Below, in pieces: positions 19,391-26,853 of a stretch of 64,000 nucleotides of DNA. The notes under the pieces were generated by a model. That model saw nothing but the letters and a program-made list of their open reading frames with translations. It searched no databases and had not been told where the DNA came from. Each line of letters begins with the position of its first letter. Within the stretch, counting starts at the first letter, position 1. Where the stretch lies: the NCBI GenBank assembly GCA_021809435.1, contig JAKBAD010000001.1:310001-374000 (forward strand), read 5' to 3'. Origin of the DNA: Pseudomonadota bacterium. Its GTDB lineage: Bacteria; Pseudomonadota; Alphaproteobacteria; Acetobacterales; Acetobacteraceae. The translations under genes and the position numbers were made by a program.

Positions 19391-20061
19391 AGCTGCAAAT
19401 TACCCGTGAGACGCTGCTGAATGGCGCGGTGCGCGAGATGCAGCGCGTGCACGCCAATGCCCACCCCGATATGAAATGGCGGACAGAGGCGGAAATGGCC
19501 GAGCTGTTCGAGACTGTGCTGGCCCAGCACAAGGCGGGTGAGGATTTATGGTTGTTTGGCTATGGCTCGCTGATCTGGAATCCGGCGTTTGAGTATGTGG
19601 AGAAACGCTGTGCGCTGTTGCGCGGCTGGCACCGGCGGTTTTGCCTGAAAATGTATATGGGCCGGGGAACGATTGATAATCCCGGGCTGATGCTGGCGCT
19701 CGACCGGGGCGGGGCGTGCCGGGGCGTGGCGTTCAGGATTGCCGCCGCCAAGCTGCGCGAGGAGCTGGGGCTGGTGTGGCAGCGCGAAATGTATGGCGGG
19801 TCTTATAATGCGCGCTGGGTGACGCTGCTGCATAAGGGGCAGAGTTTCCGCGCGCTCACCTTTGTCTCGAATCATTCCCACCCGCGCTATACGCGCGAGT
19901 TGAGCCTTGAGCAGTCGGCCGCGATGATTGCCGGGGCGCATGGTGAGTTGGGCACGTGCCGGGAGTATTTGGAAAACACCATCGCGCATCTGGCCGAGTT
20001 GGGGGTGCGCGATGTTGGCTTGATGCGGATTGCGCGCGCCTTGCCCAAGGGCCCGCAATAA
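19387..20061 (+). CDS. chaC: ChaC-like gamma-glutamylcyclotransferase
   Basis: 224 residues. LWLFGYGSLIWNPAFEYVEKRCALLRGWHRRFCLKM and WQREMYGGSYNARWV match the ChaC family, with the glycine-rich YGSL substrate loop and the Glu of the REM segment as likely catalytic base. These enzymes cleave glutathione to 5-oxoproline and Cys-Gly. The GTG start overlaps scpB (GTGA), so it is the last gene of the dgt-to-chaC train. Confidence 0.9.
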   Translation: MKLQITRETLLNGAVREMQRVHANAHPDMKWRTEAEMAELFETVLAQHKAGEDLWLFGYGSLIWNPAFEYVEKRCALLRGWHRRFCLKMYMGRGTIDNPGLMLALDRGGACRGVAFRIAAAKLREELGLVWQREMYGGSYNARWVTLLHKGQSFRALTFVSNHSHPRYTRELSLEQSAAMIAGAHGELGTCREYLENTIAHLAELGVRDVGLMRIARALPKGPQ

Positions 20062-20079
20062 CGAGTCGCGCGGGGCGGA

Positions 20080-20829
20080 CTATGAGGCGAGCATGCCATT
20101 GGTGAGGCAGGCTTCATCGAACCGGCAGACGATGTCTTCGTGGAGCTCGTGTTTTTCGGCGTCTTTATAATCGATTCGGGTGATCAAATCGGCGATGATG
20201 GCGAGGCGGGCGGTTTTTTTGTCGCCGGCGCGCACCACCATCCAGGGGGCGGCGGCGCTGTCGGTTTCGCGCAGCATGCGGTTGCGGGCTTTGGTGTAAT
20301 CGTCGAAATGATGCAGGGCTTTTTCGTCGATCGGGCTGATTTTCCATTGCTTGAGCGGGTCTTTATGGCGATCGGCCAGGCGCTTTTGTTGTTCTTTCCT
20401 GGAGATGTCGAGATAATATTTGATCACGATGATGCCTGACTGGGCCAGCATGGTTTCAAACACCGGCACGGCGCGCAGGAAATCGTGATACTCATGGTCG
20501 GTGCAGAAACCCATGACATGCTCGACCCCGGCGCGATTGTACCAGGAGCGGTTGAACAGCACGATTTCGCCCGCCGCCGGCAGATGCGCGGCATAACGCT
20601 GGAAATACCATTGGGTGGTTTCGACATCGGAGGGTTTGGGCAGGGCGACGACGCGGATGTCGCGTGGGCTGAGATGCTCGGTGATGCGCTTGATGGTGCC
20701 ATCCTTGCCGGCGGTGTCGCGGCCTTCGAGGATGATGAGCACTTTTTTGCCCTGGGAGATGACGTGGCGCTGAAGTTTCACCAGCTCGATTTGCAGGTGG
20801 CGGAGCTGCTCTTCGTATTTTTTGCCCAT
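20080..20829 (-). CDS. ppk2: Polyphosphate kinase 2 (PPK2 class I)
   Basis: 249 residues. Walker A is ILEGRDTAGKDGTIKRI, the lid and Walker B region is LFNRSWYNRAGVEHVMGFC, and the tail has YYLDISRKEQQKRLADRHKDPLKQWKISPID. One PPK2 domain of this length is class I, which phosphorylates NDPs using polyphosphate. The ATG at 20829 fits the family N-terminus (MGKKYEEQLRHLQIELVKLQ). It is convergent with chaC and divergent from the deaminase gene. Confidence 0.94.
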   Translation of the reverse strand: MGKKYEEQLRHLQIELVKLQRHVISQGKKVLIILEGRDTAGKDGTIKRITEHLSPRDIRVVALPKPSDVETTQWYFQRYAAHLPAAGEIVLFNRSWYNRAGVEHVMGFCTDHEYHDFLRAVPVFETMLAQSGIIVIKYYLDISRKEQQKRLADRHKDPLKQWKISPIDEKALHHFDDYTKARNRMLRETDSAAAPWMVVRAGDKKTARLAIIADLITRIDYKDAEKHELHEDIVCRFDEACLTNGMLAS

Positions 20830-20952
20830 GGGAACCTTCCTGTATGAGGCTTGGGCGTGAGTGTGCGCCGCGCATGGGACGTGGGCAAGGGGGTTTGGGC
20901 GTGTTGCGGCGCGGCGGGGGCTCTGGCAGAATTTGGGGCGGGGAGAGCAAAT

Positions 20953-21429
20953 ATGATCCATGATGAATTCATGCGCCGGGCGATTGCGTTGGCCGAGGCC
21001 GGCATGACGGGGGGCCATGGCGGGCCATTTGGCGCGGTGATTGTGAGAGACGGCGCCGTGGTGGGTGAGGGGCATAACCGCGTGCTCTCGAGCAATGACC
21101 CGACCGCGCACGCGGAGGTGACCGCGATTCGGGACGCCAGCGCGCGGCTTGGGGCTTTTGATCTCTCTGGCTGTGAGATTTATGTGAACGGCATGCCGTG
21201 TCCGATGTGCATGGCGGCGATTTTTTGGGCGCGGATCGGGCGGGTTTATTATGCGTGCGGCGCCGAGGATGCCGAGGCGATCAAGTTCGATGACGCCGAA
21301 TTCTACCGCGAGCTGGCCAAGCCGCCGGCCGAGCGCTCGGTGCCCGCCATTCAGCTGAGCGAACACCGCGACGAGGCCTATAAGGTTTATGAGGATTGGA
21401 TCAGGCTGCCCGCGCGCGTGCATTACTGA
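20953..21429 (+). CDS. guaD: Nucleoside/guanine deaminase of the CDA fold
   Basis: 158 residues. The zinc site is HAEVTAIRDA (His ligand, Glu proton shuttle) and PCPMCMAAIFWARI (two Cys ligands). GHGGPFGAVIVRDG, the YYACGAEDAEAIKFDDAEFYREL region and the C-terminal LPARVHY resemble bacterial guanine deaminases of the cytidine-deaminase fold rather than TadA. ATG 20953 has GGGAGAG a few bases upstream. A tRNA adenosine deaminase is less likely. Confidence 0.82.
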   Translation: MIHDEFMRRAIALAEAGMTGGHGGPFGAVIVRDGAVVGEGHNRVLSSNDPTAHAEVTAIRDASARLGAFDLSGCEIYVNGMPCPMCMAAIFWARIGRVYYACGAEDAEAIKFDDAEFYRELAKPPAERSVPAIQLSEHRDEAYKVYEDWIRLPARVHY

Positions 21430-21551
21430 GCCGGCGGCGGCTGATTATGCCCGACGGGACATTGGTGGCGTATGTCTCGCGCGCTGTTTCCACCACGAGA
21501 CGGCTGACGATGTGTGAATAAGCTGAAAACTACCGCCGAAGAGCGGTGAAT

Positions 21552-21626
21552 TGGAGCGGGCGAAGGGATTCGAACCCTCGACCCCAACCTTGGCAAGGTT
21601 GTGCTCTACCCCTGAGCTACGCCCGC
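21552..21626 (-). tRNA. tRNA-Gly (anticodon GCC), copy 2 of a tandem pair
   Basis: On the minus strand, 75 bp with CCA encoded: acceptor GCGGGCG/CGCCCGC, D arm GCTC/GAGC, anticodon stem CAACC/GGTTG around the loop with GCC, T arm GAGGG-TTCGAAT-CCCTT. Identical to the copy at 21672-21746. Confidence 0.96.
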
Positions 21627-21671
21627 TCACTGGCGCAATATATGAACATCCGGGATGGATGTGGTGTCGAC

Positions 21672-21746
21672 TGGAGCGGGCGAAGGGATTCGAACCCTCG
21701 ACCCCAACCTTGGCAAGGTTGTGCTCTACCCCTGAGCTACGCCCGC
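21672..21746 (-). tRNA. tRNA-Gly (anticodon GCC), copy 1 of a tandem pair
   Basis: Identical to the copy at 21552; the shared block is 77 bp, the repeat period is exactly 120 bp, and the 43-bp spacer is unrelated to the flanks. This copy is promoter-proximal, so both are probably cut from one transcript. Confidence 0.96.
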
Positions 21747-21762
21747 TCGCGGCGTGGGCGAT

Positions 21763-21791
21763 CCTTTACTGACCCTGTCTGGAGATTGCAA
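21763..21791 (-). promoter_or_regulatory. Predicted sigma-70 promoter of the tRNA-Gly pair
   Basis: On the minus strand TTGCAA is followed after 17 bp by TAAAGG, 16 bp before the tRNA 5' end. Spacing and position fit a housekeeping promoter. Confidence 0.5.
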
Positions 21792-21877
21792 GTGCCGATG
21801 GCACACTAATTTTAGCGGGGTGTGAGAGCGCCCCGCGATACTATATAGTGGCGTAAAGCAAGGATGGACTTACGAGA

Positions 21878-22813
21878 ATGACCCTTTTCGCCTCTTCAGA
21901 CGAGCAGATTTCCCCGGCCGCGGCTGATGTGATCATTGAGGGCAATCAGGCCAATTTCATGGATCAGGTTGTTGATGCCTCGATGAAATTGCCGATTCTG
22001 GTCGATTTTTGGGCAACCTGGTGCGGGCCGTGCAAGACGCTCACCCCGGCGCTCGAGCGAGTCGTGCGCGCGCAGCAGGGGCGCGTGCGGCTGGTGAAGA
22101 TCGATGTGGACAAGAACCAGCAGCTTATGGCCCAGCTGATGCGCATGGGGCTGCCGCTGCAGTCGGTGCCGACGGTGGTGGGGTTTTGGCAGGGGCAGGT
22201 GGCCGATATGTTCCAGGGCGCGGTGCCCGAGAGCGAGGTGAAGCGATTCGTGGAGGCGCTGCTTAAAATGGCCGGATCGGCCGCGCCGAGCGCGGATTTG
22301 ATTGCCCAGGCCAAGGAGTTGCTGGAGGCCGGGCAGGCCGAGCAGGCGGCTTCGGTTTATGCGGCGGCGGTGCAGCAGGATGCCGACAAGCCCGAGGCCT
22401 GGGGCGGGCTGGCGCGCGCGCTGATGGCGATGGGCGATGAGCATGAGGCGGCCGAAGTGCTGAGCCGCGTGCCACCCAAGCTGGCCGAACATCCCGAGGT
22501 GAGCGGCGCGCGCTCGGCCCTGGCGCTGGCCGCCGAGGGGCGTAAGGCCCAGGCCGCCATGGCCGGGCTCTCTGAGCGGGTGAACGCCAACCCCGATGAC
22601 CATGAAGCCCGCTATGAGCTGGCGACCGCGTTCAATGCCTCGGGCATGCGCGCGGAGGCGGCCGGGGCGCTGCTGGAGATCATCAAGCGTGACCGGGCTT
22701 GGAGCGACGATGCCGCGCGCAAGCAACTGCTGAAGCTGTTTGAGGCGTGGGGCATGGATGACCCGGCCACCATGGCGGCGCGGCGCAAGCTCTCGACGGT
22801 ATTGTTTTCGTGA
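21878..22813 (+). CDS. cnoX: Thioredoxin-TPR co-chaperone CnoX/YbbN
   Basis: 311 residues: an N-terminal thioredoxin domain with an intact active site WATWCGPCKTL (about 49-59) and the cis-Pro in SVPTVV, then a TPR-like helical tail (about 135-311). The layout is that of YbbN/CnoX, which protects client proteins from over-oxidation and hands them to GroEL/DnaK. A WCGPC site, rather than the SxxC of E. coli YbbN, implies a redox-active version, as in Caulobacter-type CnoX. It is followed after 1 bp by the LON-domain gene. Confidence 0.9.
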   Translation: MTLFASSDEQISPAAADVIIEGNQANFMDQVVDASMKLPILVDFWATWCGPCKTLTPALERVVRAQQGRVRLVKIDVDKNQQLMAQLMRMGLPLQSVPTVVGFWQGQVADMFQGAVPESEVKRFVEALLKMAGSAAPSADLIAQAKELLEAGQAEQAASVYAAAVQQDADKPEAWGGLARALMAMGDEHEAAEVLSRVPPKLAEHPEVSGARSALALAAEGRKAQAAMAGLSERVNANPDDHEARYELATAFNASGMRAEAAGALLEIIKRDRAWSDDAARKQLLKLFEAWGMDDPATMAARRKLSTVLFS

Positions 22814-22814
22814 C

Positions 22815-23492
22815 ATGCCGATTCTGAAACCCACCCTTGAACAGCTGCCGGACATGTTTCCGGTGTTTCCGCTCGGCGGCGCGCTGCTGCTGCCGGGGGG
22901 GCATTTGCCACTCAACATCTTCGAGCCGCGCTACCTGGCGATGATCGAGGATTGCATGGGCGAGGGGCGCTGTGTGGGCATGGTGCAGCCCGACCGGCGC
23001 CTGCCCGAGGGCGCGCATGGGCCTGGGCTTTACCGGGTGGGCTGTCTTGGGCGGGTGACCAGCTTCGCTGAAACCGATGACGGGCGCTATCTCATCACGC
23101 TGACGGGGGTGATCAGGTTCACCATTGTCGAGGAGTTGGAGATGCGCCGGGGGTATCGGCGGGTGCAGGCGGGGTTGAGCGGATTCGCGGCCGATTTGCG
23201 CGAGGCTGACGGCGAGGGCGGCCTGCCCATGAGCCGTGAGGAGATGGTGGCGGCGATGCGCGGCTATTTTGCCGCCATGGGCATTAGCGAGGCAAACTGG
23301 CGCGCGCTGCTGTCGGTGAATGACGCGGCGCTGGTGAATGCGCTGGCCATGGCCTGCCCGTTTACCAATGAGGAAAAACAGGCGCTGCTGGAAGCGCGCG
23401 ATCTGGGCGCGCGGGCGGCGGCACTTTATGCCCTGCTGCGGATCGATTCGTTCGATGATGGCAGCGGCGGCAATGGGCCGAGGCTGAGCTGA
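22815..23492 (+). CDS. LON N-terminal (substrate-binding) domain protein
   Basis: 225 residues with the Lon N domain only: PDMFPVFPLGGALLLPGGHLPLNIFEPRYLAMIEDCM, then GRVTSFAETDDGRYLITLTGVIRFTIVEEL. There is no AAA or protease part, so it is a stand-alone domain as seen next to ybbN in alphaproteobacteria. A role in protein quality control is inferred from context. The ATG lies 1 bp after the cnoX stop. Confidence 0.88.
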   Translation: MPILKPTLEQLPDMFPVFPLGGALLLPGGHLPLNIFEPRYLAMIEDCMGEGRCVGMVQPDRRLPEGAHGPGLYRVGCLGRVTSFAETDDGRYLITLTGVIRFTIVEELEMRRGYRRVQAGLSGFAADLREADGEGGLPMSREEMVAAMRGYFAAMGISEANWRALLSVNDAALVNALAMACPFTNEEKQALLEARDLGARAAALYALLRIDSFDDGSGGNGPRLS

Positions 23493-23495
23493 GAG

Positions 23496-23687
23496 ATGAG
23501 CGAGCTGCCGCACAAAACCCCCGATCCGCGATTGCTGGAGATTTTGGTGTGTCCGGTTTGCCGTGGACCGCTGATCTATGACCGCGAGAAGGGCGAGTTG
23601 ATCAGCGAGCGGGCCGGGCTGGCTTATCCAATCCGCGACGGCATTCCGGTGATGCTGCCCGACGAGGCGCGGGTGCTGGCGCCGTGA
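23496..23687 (+). CDS. Trm112/YcaR-like small protein (UPF0434)
   Basis: 63 residues. [45 protein letters not shown] is the Trm112-like fold: one CxxC (CPVC), the GPL turn and the [12 protein letters not shown] strand. Bacterial members are mostly uncharacterised; eukaryotic Trm112 activates methyltransferases. It is 3 bp after the LON gene, completing the cnoX-LON-Trm112 order. Confidence 0.9.
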   Translation: MSELPHKTPDPRLLEILVCPVCRGPLIYDREKGELISERAGLAYPIRDGIPVMLPDEARVLAP

Positions 23688-23705
23688 GGCGGAGCACGCG
23701 CGCGC

Positions 23706-25148
23706 GTGGCTGACGCAGACGCCGAGCCGCCGTCGGAGGCGCTCGATGAGCCGGTGCCGGTGGCGCGCATGCGCCTGACCGCCGTGATTGTGGCGACCGC
23801 CTTGTTCATGCAAAATCTCGACAGCACCGTGATCGCCACGGCGCTGCCGGCCATGGCGCGCTCGTTCGCCGTGCCGCCGCTTTATATGAGCGTGGCGCTG
23901 ACCTCTTATCTCATCAGCCTGTCGGTGTTCATTCCGGCGTCTGGTTGGGTGGCCGACCGGTTTGGCGCGCGGCAGGTTTTTCGCATCGCCATTGTCATTT
24001 TCACGCTGGCCTCGCTGCTGTGCGGGCTGGCGCCCAATTTGGCGGCGCTGGTGGCGGCACGCGCGCTGCAAGGGCTGGGCGGTGCCATGATGCTGCCGGT
24101 GGGGCGGCTGCTGCTGCTCAACTCCATCAGCCGCTCGCAGATGGTGGCGGCCATGTCGTGGTTGACCATGCCCGCGCTGGTGGGGCCGATTCTGGGGCCG
24201 CCGCTGGGGGGATTTATTGTCTCGGTGGCCTCGTGGCGGTGGGTGTTTGGCATTAATCTGCCCATTGGGGTGATTGGCGTGGTCGCGGTGAGCCTGTTTA
24301 TCAGGGATGTGCGCGACGAGGCGGCGGCCAAGCGGCTGGATCTGGCGGGGCTGGTCTGGTCGGGGCTGGCGATGGTGTTTTTGATGAGCGGGCTGGAGAC
24401 GGTGGGCCGCGACCTGGTGCCGCTGAGCTGGACGCTGACGGCCTTTGTGCTGGGGCTGGGCGCCGTGGCGGGCTATGTAGCCCATGCCAGGGGAGTGGCG
24501 TATCCAGCGCTCGATTTTACGCTGATGCGCGAGCCGACCTTTGCTGTTTCGGTGCTCGCGGGCAGCCTGTTCAGGGTGGCGGTGGGGGCCATGCCGTTTT
24601 TATTGCCGCTTCTGTTGCAACTGGGGTTTGGCGACACGCCGCTGCAAAGCGGGTTGATTACCTTTGCCTCGGCCGGCGGGGCGATTTTGATGAAGCCGCT
24701 GACCAAGCCGATTTTGGCGCGTACCGGGTTTCGGCATGTGCTGATGTGGAATGGCGTGATTTCGGCCGGATTCATTGGCGTGGCGGCGCTGTTTCAGCCG
24801 ACCTGGCCGAGCCTGACGCTGGACGCGATTTTGCTGGTCGGCGGACTGTTCCGCTCGCTGCAATTCACGGCCTTTAACACCATTGCCTATGCGGAGATCG
24901 GGCGCTCCAGACTCTCGGCCGCCACGGCGCTCTACAGCACCATTCAACAGCTTTCGCTGACGATGGGCATTGTACTGGGCGCGGGGGCGCTGGAGGTGGC
25001 GACACGGCTGCACCATCATGCCACCGCCGAGCAGGCTGATTATGATGCCGCCTTTGTGTTGGTGGCGCTGGTGGCGCTGGCGGCGGCGCCGCTATGCGCG
25101 CGGCTGAGCCATGACGCGGGGGAGCGGGTGAGTGGACATCATGTGTAG
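23706..25148 (+). CDS. MFS drug exporter, DHA2 (EmrB/QacA) family
   Basis: 480 residues with about 14 membrane segments. The loop motif VADRFGARQVFRIA (motif A) and the helix-5 motif GPILGPPLGGFI (motif C of exporters) are present, and the N-terminus has QNLDSTVIATALPAM, the DHA2 motif D1. It exports small hydrophobic compounds by proton antiport; no membrane-fusion partner is adjacent. The start is a GTG at 23706; 18 bp separate it from the Trm112-like gene. Confidence 0.87.
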   Translation: MADADAEPPSEALDEPVPVARMRLTAVIVATALFMQNLDSTVIATALPAMARSFAVPPLYMSVALTSYLISLSVFIPASGWVADRFGARQVFRIAIVIFTLASLLCGLAPNLAALVAARALQGLGGAMMLPVGRLLLLNSISRSQMVAAMSWLTMPALVGPILGPPLGGFIVSVASWRWVFGINLPIGVIGVVAVSLFIRDVRDEAAAKRLDLAGLVWSGLAMVFLMSGLETVGRDLVPLSWTLTAFVLGLGAVAGYVAHARGVAYPALDFTLMREPTFAVSVLAGSLFRVAVGAMPFLLPLLLQLGFGDTPLQSGLITFASAGGAILMKPLTKPILARTGFRHVLMWNGVISAGFIGVAALFQPTWPSLTLDAILLVGGLFRSLQFTAFNTIAYAEIGRSRLSAATALYSTIQQLSLTMGIVLGAGALEVATRLHHHATAEQADYDAAFVLVALVALAAAPLCARLSHDAGERVSGHHV

Positions 25149-25179
25149 GGAGCCGGTTCTGGAATCCGTTAGATTGCAG

Positions 25180-25208
25180 AACCATCACACTGAGGTGGTT
25201 TTTGTTTT
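25180..25208 (+). terminator. Rho-independent terminator after the MFS gene
   Basis: AACCATC (25180-25186), loop ACACTGA, GGTGGTT (25194-25200) with one G-U pair, followed by a T-rich tract (TTTTTGTTTT). It lies 32 bp after the MFS stop. Confidence 0.65.
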
Positions 25209-25263
25209 GGATTGCCCTTAGCTTTAAACGACAACCATATGATTTAATAAAAATTTTTTCGGG

Positions 25264-25296
25264 GTTTGGGGGCTTTTTATAAAAAGCTCCCCAAAC
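25264..25296. repeat. Long inverted repeat in an AT-rich intergenic region
   Basis: GTTTGGGG-GCTTTTTA and TAAAAAGC-TCCCCAAAC form a 16-bp stem with one bulged base and almost no loop, in the middle of the 275-bp gap between two convergent genes. It is preceded by AATTTTTTC. It could be a bidirectional terminator or a dispersed intergenic repeat. Confidence 0.55.
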
Positions 25297-25345
25297 GCGG
25301 CGGCTGAGAGTGTTCATCTCTATTGTAGATTTTGCGAGCAGTTTC

Positions 25346-25379
25346 ATGTGTTTGTTTAGACACATACGGCCCTAAGGGC
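25346..25379. repeat. Two short inverted repeats (ATGTGT/ACACAT and GCCCT-A-AGGGC)
   Basis: ATGTGT 25346-25351 pairs with ACACAT 25360-25365; GCCCT 25369-25373 pairs with AGGGC 25375-25379. They sit between the long hairpin and the cysH terminator, making four inverted-repeat structures plus the MFS terminator in one gap of 275 bp. No gene is visible in this gap. Confidence 0.4.
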
Positions 25380-25384
25380 GCAAA

Positions 25385-25415
25385 AATTTAATAAAACAAA
25401 TAGTTTTATTAAATT
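25385..25415 (-). terminator. AT-rich hairpin terminator of cysH
   Basis: A perfect 13-bp stem (AATTTAATAAAAC / GTTTTATTAAATT) with a 5-nt loop lies 9 bp beyond the cysH stop. On the minus strand it is followed by TTTTTG. The stem is unusually AT-rich for a GC-rich chromosome, so it may work as a processing or stability element rather than a strong terminator. Confidence 0.55.
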
Positions 25416-25423
25416 CCTGAGCC

Positions 25424-26137
25424 TCAAACCTCGAAGTTGAACGCCTCCGGCCAGGTTGGTTCCTTCATGGCGCGCGGCAGGTGGATGCCGCATTCGGTTT
25501 TGGCGCTGCCCGCCCAACGGCCGGAGCGTTTATCTTCGCCGGGCAGGGGTTTGCGGGTGCAGGTGGCGCAGCCGATGGAGGTGTAACCTTGGGCTTCGAG
25601 CGGGTGGCGGGGCAGGTTGTGGGCGGTGAAATAGGCGCTCAGGTCGGCATCTGACCAGAAGGCCAGCGGGTTGACGGTGACGCGGCCATCGGCGCCGGTT
25701 TCAACCAGTTCGAGATGCGCGCGCGTGGCGGCCTGGGCGCGTTTGCGGCCGGTGATCCAGGCGTCGAAACCTTCGAGCGCGTCATCGAGCGGATTGGTTT
25801 TGCGAATCGCGCAGCATTGGTCGGTGTCGCGCTGCCAGAGGGTGCCGTCGGGGTCGAATTTGGCCAGACGGGTGGGCTTGGGGCTGATCACCCGCACATC
25901 GGTGAGACCGAGGCGGGTGGTGAGCGTGTCGCGGTAGGCCAATGTCTCGGGGAAGAGTTTGAGCGTGTCGAGGAAGATGACCGGGGTGGCGGGAGCGATT
26001 TGGGCGACCAGGTGCAGAAGCACGGCTGATTCAGTGCCAAAGGAGGAGACGAGGGCGATGCGGCCAGGAAAGCGGCGGGTGAGGGCGTCGCTTAAGGTGG
26101 TGAAGGCGGTGGTGGTGGCGGAGAGGCTGTCAGGCAT
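25424..26137 (-). CDS. cysH: Assimilatory adenylyl-sulfate (APS) reductase
   Basis: 237 residues of the PAPS reductase fold: IALVSSFGTESAVLLHLV (PP-loop), TPVIFLDTLKLFPETLAYR, and ITGRKRAQAATR. Two cysteine pairs are present, CC in DTDQCCAIRKTNPL and CxxC in SIGCATCTRKPLPGEDKRSGRW; these bind the [4Fe-4S] cluster of APS-specific enzymes and are absent from PAPS reductases. The C-terminal KTECGIH gives the catalytic Cys. It reduces APS to sulfite with thioredoxin. The ATG overlaps the upstream siroheme-type gene by 8 bp. Confidence 0.93.
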   Translation of the reverse strand: MPDSLSATTTAFTTLSDALTRRFPGRIALVSSFGTESAVLLHLVAQIAPATPVIFLDTLKLFPETLAYRDTLTTRLGLTDVRVISPKPTRLAKFDPDGTLWQRDTDQCCAIRKTNPLDDALEGFDAWITGRKRAQAATRAHLELVETGADGRVTVNPLAFWSDADLSAYFTAHNLPRHPLEAQGYTSIGCATCTRKPLPGEDKRSGRWAGSAKTECGIHLPRAMKEPTWPEAFNFEV

Positions 26138-26717
26138 GAGGGTCGTCCTTGGCGGTGGGCGCGGCGGGTAGCCACCCGCGTTCGGTGAGCAGGCTATCGA
26201 TGCGACGGGCGGTTTCGGGCATGGTTGCCCCCTCGGCGCGCCATAGGCGGCGCAGCGCGGCGATTTCGGCCACGCGCCCGGCCCAGTGGGCGGGGAACCA
26301 GGCTTCGAGCCAGCGGCGCAGCGCGGCGGCAAGGCCGGGCGCCGTGCCGCCGGTGGAGATGGTGAGCAGCAGATCGCCGCGGCGGATTTCGGAGACGGCG
26401 TGGAAGTCGCAGAGTTCGGGCACGTCTTCGACATTGACGAGCACGCCCAGCGCGCGGGCACGGGCGGCCAAGATTCGGGCCTGCGGCTCGGGCACGCCGG
26501 CGACCCAGAGCAGGCGTAATGCGCCGAGATCTTGATCGGATGGCAGGCCGGTGGGGGCGGCAAGGCCCGACTGGTCGGCGAAGGCGGGGTCGGTGGTGAA
26601 GAGGGTGAGAGTGTCGCCAGCACCGGTGCGCAGAGCGGCCAAGCGGCGCAGGCCGAGCGCGCCCGCGCCAACCAGGCCGAGCCGCACGCGGGCAGGAAGG
26701 AGGACCACCGGAATCAT
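26130..26717 (-). CDS. Siroheme synthase N-terminal type protein (precorrin-2 dehydrogenase/ferrochelatase)
   Basis: 195 residues. LGLVGAGALGLRRLAALRTGAGDTLTLF is the NAD-binding Rossmann loop, followed by VNVEDVPELCDFHAVSEIRRGDLLLTISTGGTAPGLAAALRRWLEAWFP, which matches the CysG N-terminal/Met8p family. The methyltransferase half of CysG is absent. It would make sirohydrochlorin and siroheme for sulfite reductase, which fits its coupling to cysH. The start is uncertain: the mRNA before ATG 26717 reads CCTCCT rather than an SD, so translation may be leaderless or begin at a nearby GTG. Confidence 0.85.
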   Translation of the reverse strand: MIPVVLLPARVRLGLVGAGALGLRRLAALRTGAGDTLTLFTTDPAFADQSGLAAPTGLPSDQDLGALRLLWVAGVPEPQARILAARARALGVLVNVEDVPELCDFHAVSEIRRGDLLLTISTGGTAPGLAAALRRWLEAWFPAHWAGRVAEIAALRRLWRAEGATMPETARRIDSLLTERGWLPAAPTAKDDPHA

Positions 26718-26760
26718 AGGAGGTTAGAAGGATATTTTTTTACCAAACGCAAGGTTGGCT

Positions 26761-26781
26761 GCAAAATAACGTATATTTTGC
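26761..26781. promoter_or_regulatory. Perfect 8-bp inverted repeat upstream of the cysG-like/cysH operon
   Basis: GCAAAATA-ACGTA-TATTTTGC, 44-64 bp upstream of the first ATG of the sulfate assimilation pair, in an AT-rich promoter region. The outer flanks AGGT and ACCT are also roughly symmetric. It looks like a dimeric regulator operator; the regulator is not identifiable from this window. Confidence 0.5.
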
Positions 26782-26853
26782 CACCTGAAGGCGTGGATTG
26801 GAAAAAAATTATTTATTTAGCCGCGAAGGCAGAGGCTATTGGCGCGCCGGGGG

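Noticed and set aside
21552-21748. Short direct-repeat array or CRISPR
   Set aside because: The repeats are two tRNA-Gly genes; there are no further units and no cas genes.
22683-24485. 600-codon minus-strand frame across the LON, Trm112 and MFS genes
   Set aside because: His/Arg/Gln-rich antisense product covering three well-supported plus-strand genes.
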